From a virus, in the IMG/VR virus record IMGVR_UViG_3300048690_000136, positions 1 to 27,654 of that record: 27,654 bases of DNA; one strand, written 5' to 3'. Below, one piece after another: positions 26,706-27,654 of this stretch (position 1 is the stretch's first letter; each line of letters opens with the position of its first letter). The notes under the pieces are model-generated. The model did no database searches. It saw only the letters and a list, made by a program, of their open reading frames with translations, and was not told where the DNA came from. Both the position numbers and the translations under genes were made by a program.

Positions 26706-27654
26706 ATGGCAGACCTCATTACATCGACTAAACGTAAGGTAGCTACGGGCGAAGTACGCTTTGGTGCCACACCAGCACCGCCTGACAGCTTGCCCCCGTT
26801 ACCTGTTGCGCCTGCTGCACCTGCTGCGCCTGCTGCACCTGTCACACCTCCACAGCTACCAGACCCGTTACCACCTGAGGCGGCAGTTAGCAACCAACCG
26901 CCAGAGATAGCGCTAGCACCTCCTGCTGACATTGCTGCATCAGCTAGCGACCCGCTACCTGGCAACGAGACAGTGCCTCCGCCTGCTGACCCCACATTAA
27001 TGCAGAGCGTCTCCTTTGAGCGTGGCAGCGGGCAGCAGTTCGACCGACCTGTTGAGATGGTTGGCAGTCAGATTGCTGCTGCTGTGTTACGTCCTGCTGC
27101 TAACGCGGCGATTAACAGCGCACAGAACGAACGCGACATCAGCAACGCGTACATTGACAGCCTAACACCAGAAGATTACGTACCTTACGTTATCAACCAA
27201 CCAGGACTGTCGTCGCTGATTGCTGATACAGCAGACCAGCGACAAGCTATCTTCGGGCAGTACGTCCGCGAGAATGAAACAGCTCGTCAATACGGTGACG
27301 CTGTGACAGCCGCAGCGCAAGCAGCTAAAGACAAAGCGGCTGCCAACAGCAGTGTAGGCGACGGGCTTGACTGGGTGCGTGACATCATGGGCAGGCCCAA
27401 CGGTGCGCGTAGCTACTCCGCGCCTATTGCGCTTAACCCACAAACGCAACAGTACGAAGCAAACTGGCTGGGTGCCGTGTTGTACCCGCTTGGCATCCTA
27501 CAGAATACCGTAATGGGGGCAGCACTCGACGGGCGGCTGCTGTTGCGTCAACTAGGGAACGCGTTGCCGCCGCAGCACCGTACCGACGCTGACAAGTTTC
27601 TGCGTAACAGTCCACTGCTGCGCGACAATGCTATTGTTAACTTTGTGCTTAACA
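26706..27654 (+). CDS. large internal virion protein, N-terminal part (runs off the right edge)
   Basis: An open frame of 316 codons with no stop before the window ends. It starts MADLITSTKRKVATGEV. Residues 22-100 are a Pro/Ala-rich, probably disordered stretch (several PAAPAAP units). Residues 110-316 look folded (VEMVGSQIAAAVLRPAANAAINSAQN, YVPYVINQPGLSSLIADTADQRQ, WLGAVLYPLGILQNTVMGAALDG). By order it should be the large inner-core protein (T7 gp16 position), but no enzymatic motif is visible yet. No strong ribosome binding site is seen (GCGAGA). It is separated from the previous gene by the inverted dispersed element. Confidence 0.7.
   Translation, partial: MADLITSTKRKVATGEVRFGATPAPPDSLPPLPVAPAAPAAPAAPVTPPQLPDPLPPEAAVSNQPPEIALAPPADIAASASDPLPGNETVPPPADPTLMQSVSFERGSGQQFDRPVEMVGSQIAAAVLRPAANAAINSAQNERDISNAYIDSLTPEDYVPYVINQPGLSSLIADTADQRQAIFGQYVRENETARQYGDAVTAAAQAAKDKAAANSSVGDGLDWVRDIMGRPNGARSYSAPIALNPQTQQYEANWLGAVLYPLGILQNTVMGAALDGRLLLRQLGNALPPQHRTDADKFLRNSPLLRDNAIVNFVLN

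Noticed and set aside
26706-27654. The truncated right-end protein as an N4-like virion RNA polymerase that would use the GAA-loop hairpins
   Set aside because: No RNA polymerase motif is visible in the 316 codons, and the virion genes are T7-like, not N4-like. The hairpin resemblance alone is not enough.
1-27654. tRNA genes
   Set aside because: I scanned the gaps for T-loop (GGTTCRA) with matching acceptor arms; the GGGTTCAC in R1 and R2 lacks the surrounding cloverleaf. A tRNAscan run would settle it.

Overview
The window is part of a tailed double-stranded DNA phage genome with T7-like (podovirus) virion and replication genes. On the plus strand from about 12.8 kb it carries, in T7 order, large terminase, portal, scaffold, major capsid protein, tail tubular proteins A and B, and internal virion proteins. 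The minus strand carries T7-type DNA polymerase, primase-helicase and endonuclease I. Consensus-like sigma70 promoters, a lipobox protein and peptidoglycan hydrolases on an internal virion protein suggest a Gram-negative host. I cannot name the host.

Layout. (1) Positions 1-7149 form a leftward operon, read from the right: ParB-like protein, RNase H, two pentapeptide-repeat paralogues, two small unknowns, primase-helicase without a zinc domain, a small Rz1-like lipoprotein, endonuclease I, two unknowns, an HNH endonuclease, and the start of DNA polymerase, which runs off the left edge. Many junctions are ATGA or TAATG overlaps. (2) Positions 7150-10360 form a control hub: tandem leftward sigma70-type promoters, an extended -10 rightward promoter, several small probable early genes, and long non-coding stretches. 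(3) Positions 10361-27654 form a rightward operon: small and overlapping reading frames, a membrane protein, then packaging, head, tail and ejection genes. The last gene is cut by the right edge. The divergent arrangement is unusual, because T7 itself is transcribed in one direction.

Four non-coding signals stand out. First, the string TTATTTTGGGG occurs seven times exactly. Four copies are intergenic: one faces left into the replication operon and three face right into the late operon. It is a good candidate for a phage-specific promoter. Second, the two outward-facing hub copies are each followed 18-19 nt later by the same 40-bp leader (GGTGGCGTA...GCGAAGC...CAGCCAC). Third, a 188-194 bp element with terminal inverted repeats (TAGTAC...GTACTA) is present in three diverged copies, one of them inverted, each lying against the end or start of a gene. 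Fourth, the leader of the RNase H gene contains perfectly complementary 7-bp arms in a crossing order, predicting an RNA pseudoknot.

How the genes fit together: host RNA polymerase would read the hub first and make the small early proteins and the left operon. A phage-specific polymerase or factor acting at the TTATTTTGGGG sites could then drive both arms. No RNA polymerase gene lies in this window, so that part is inference.
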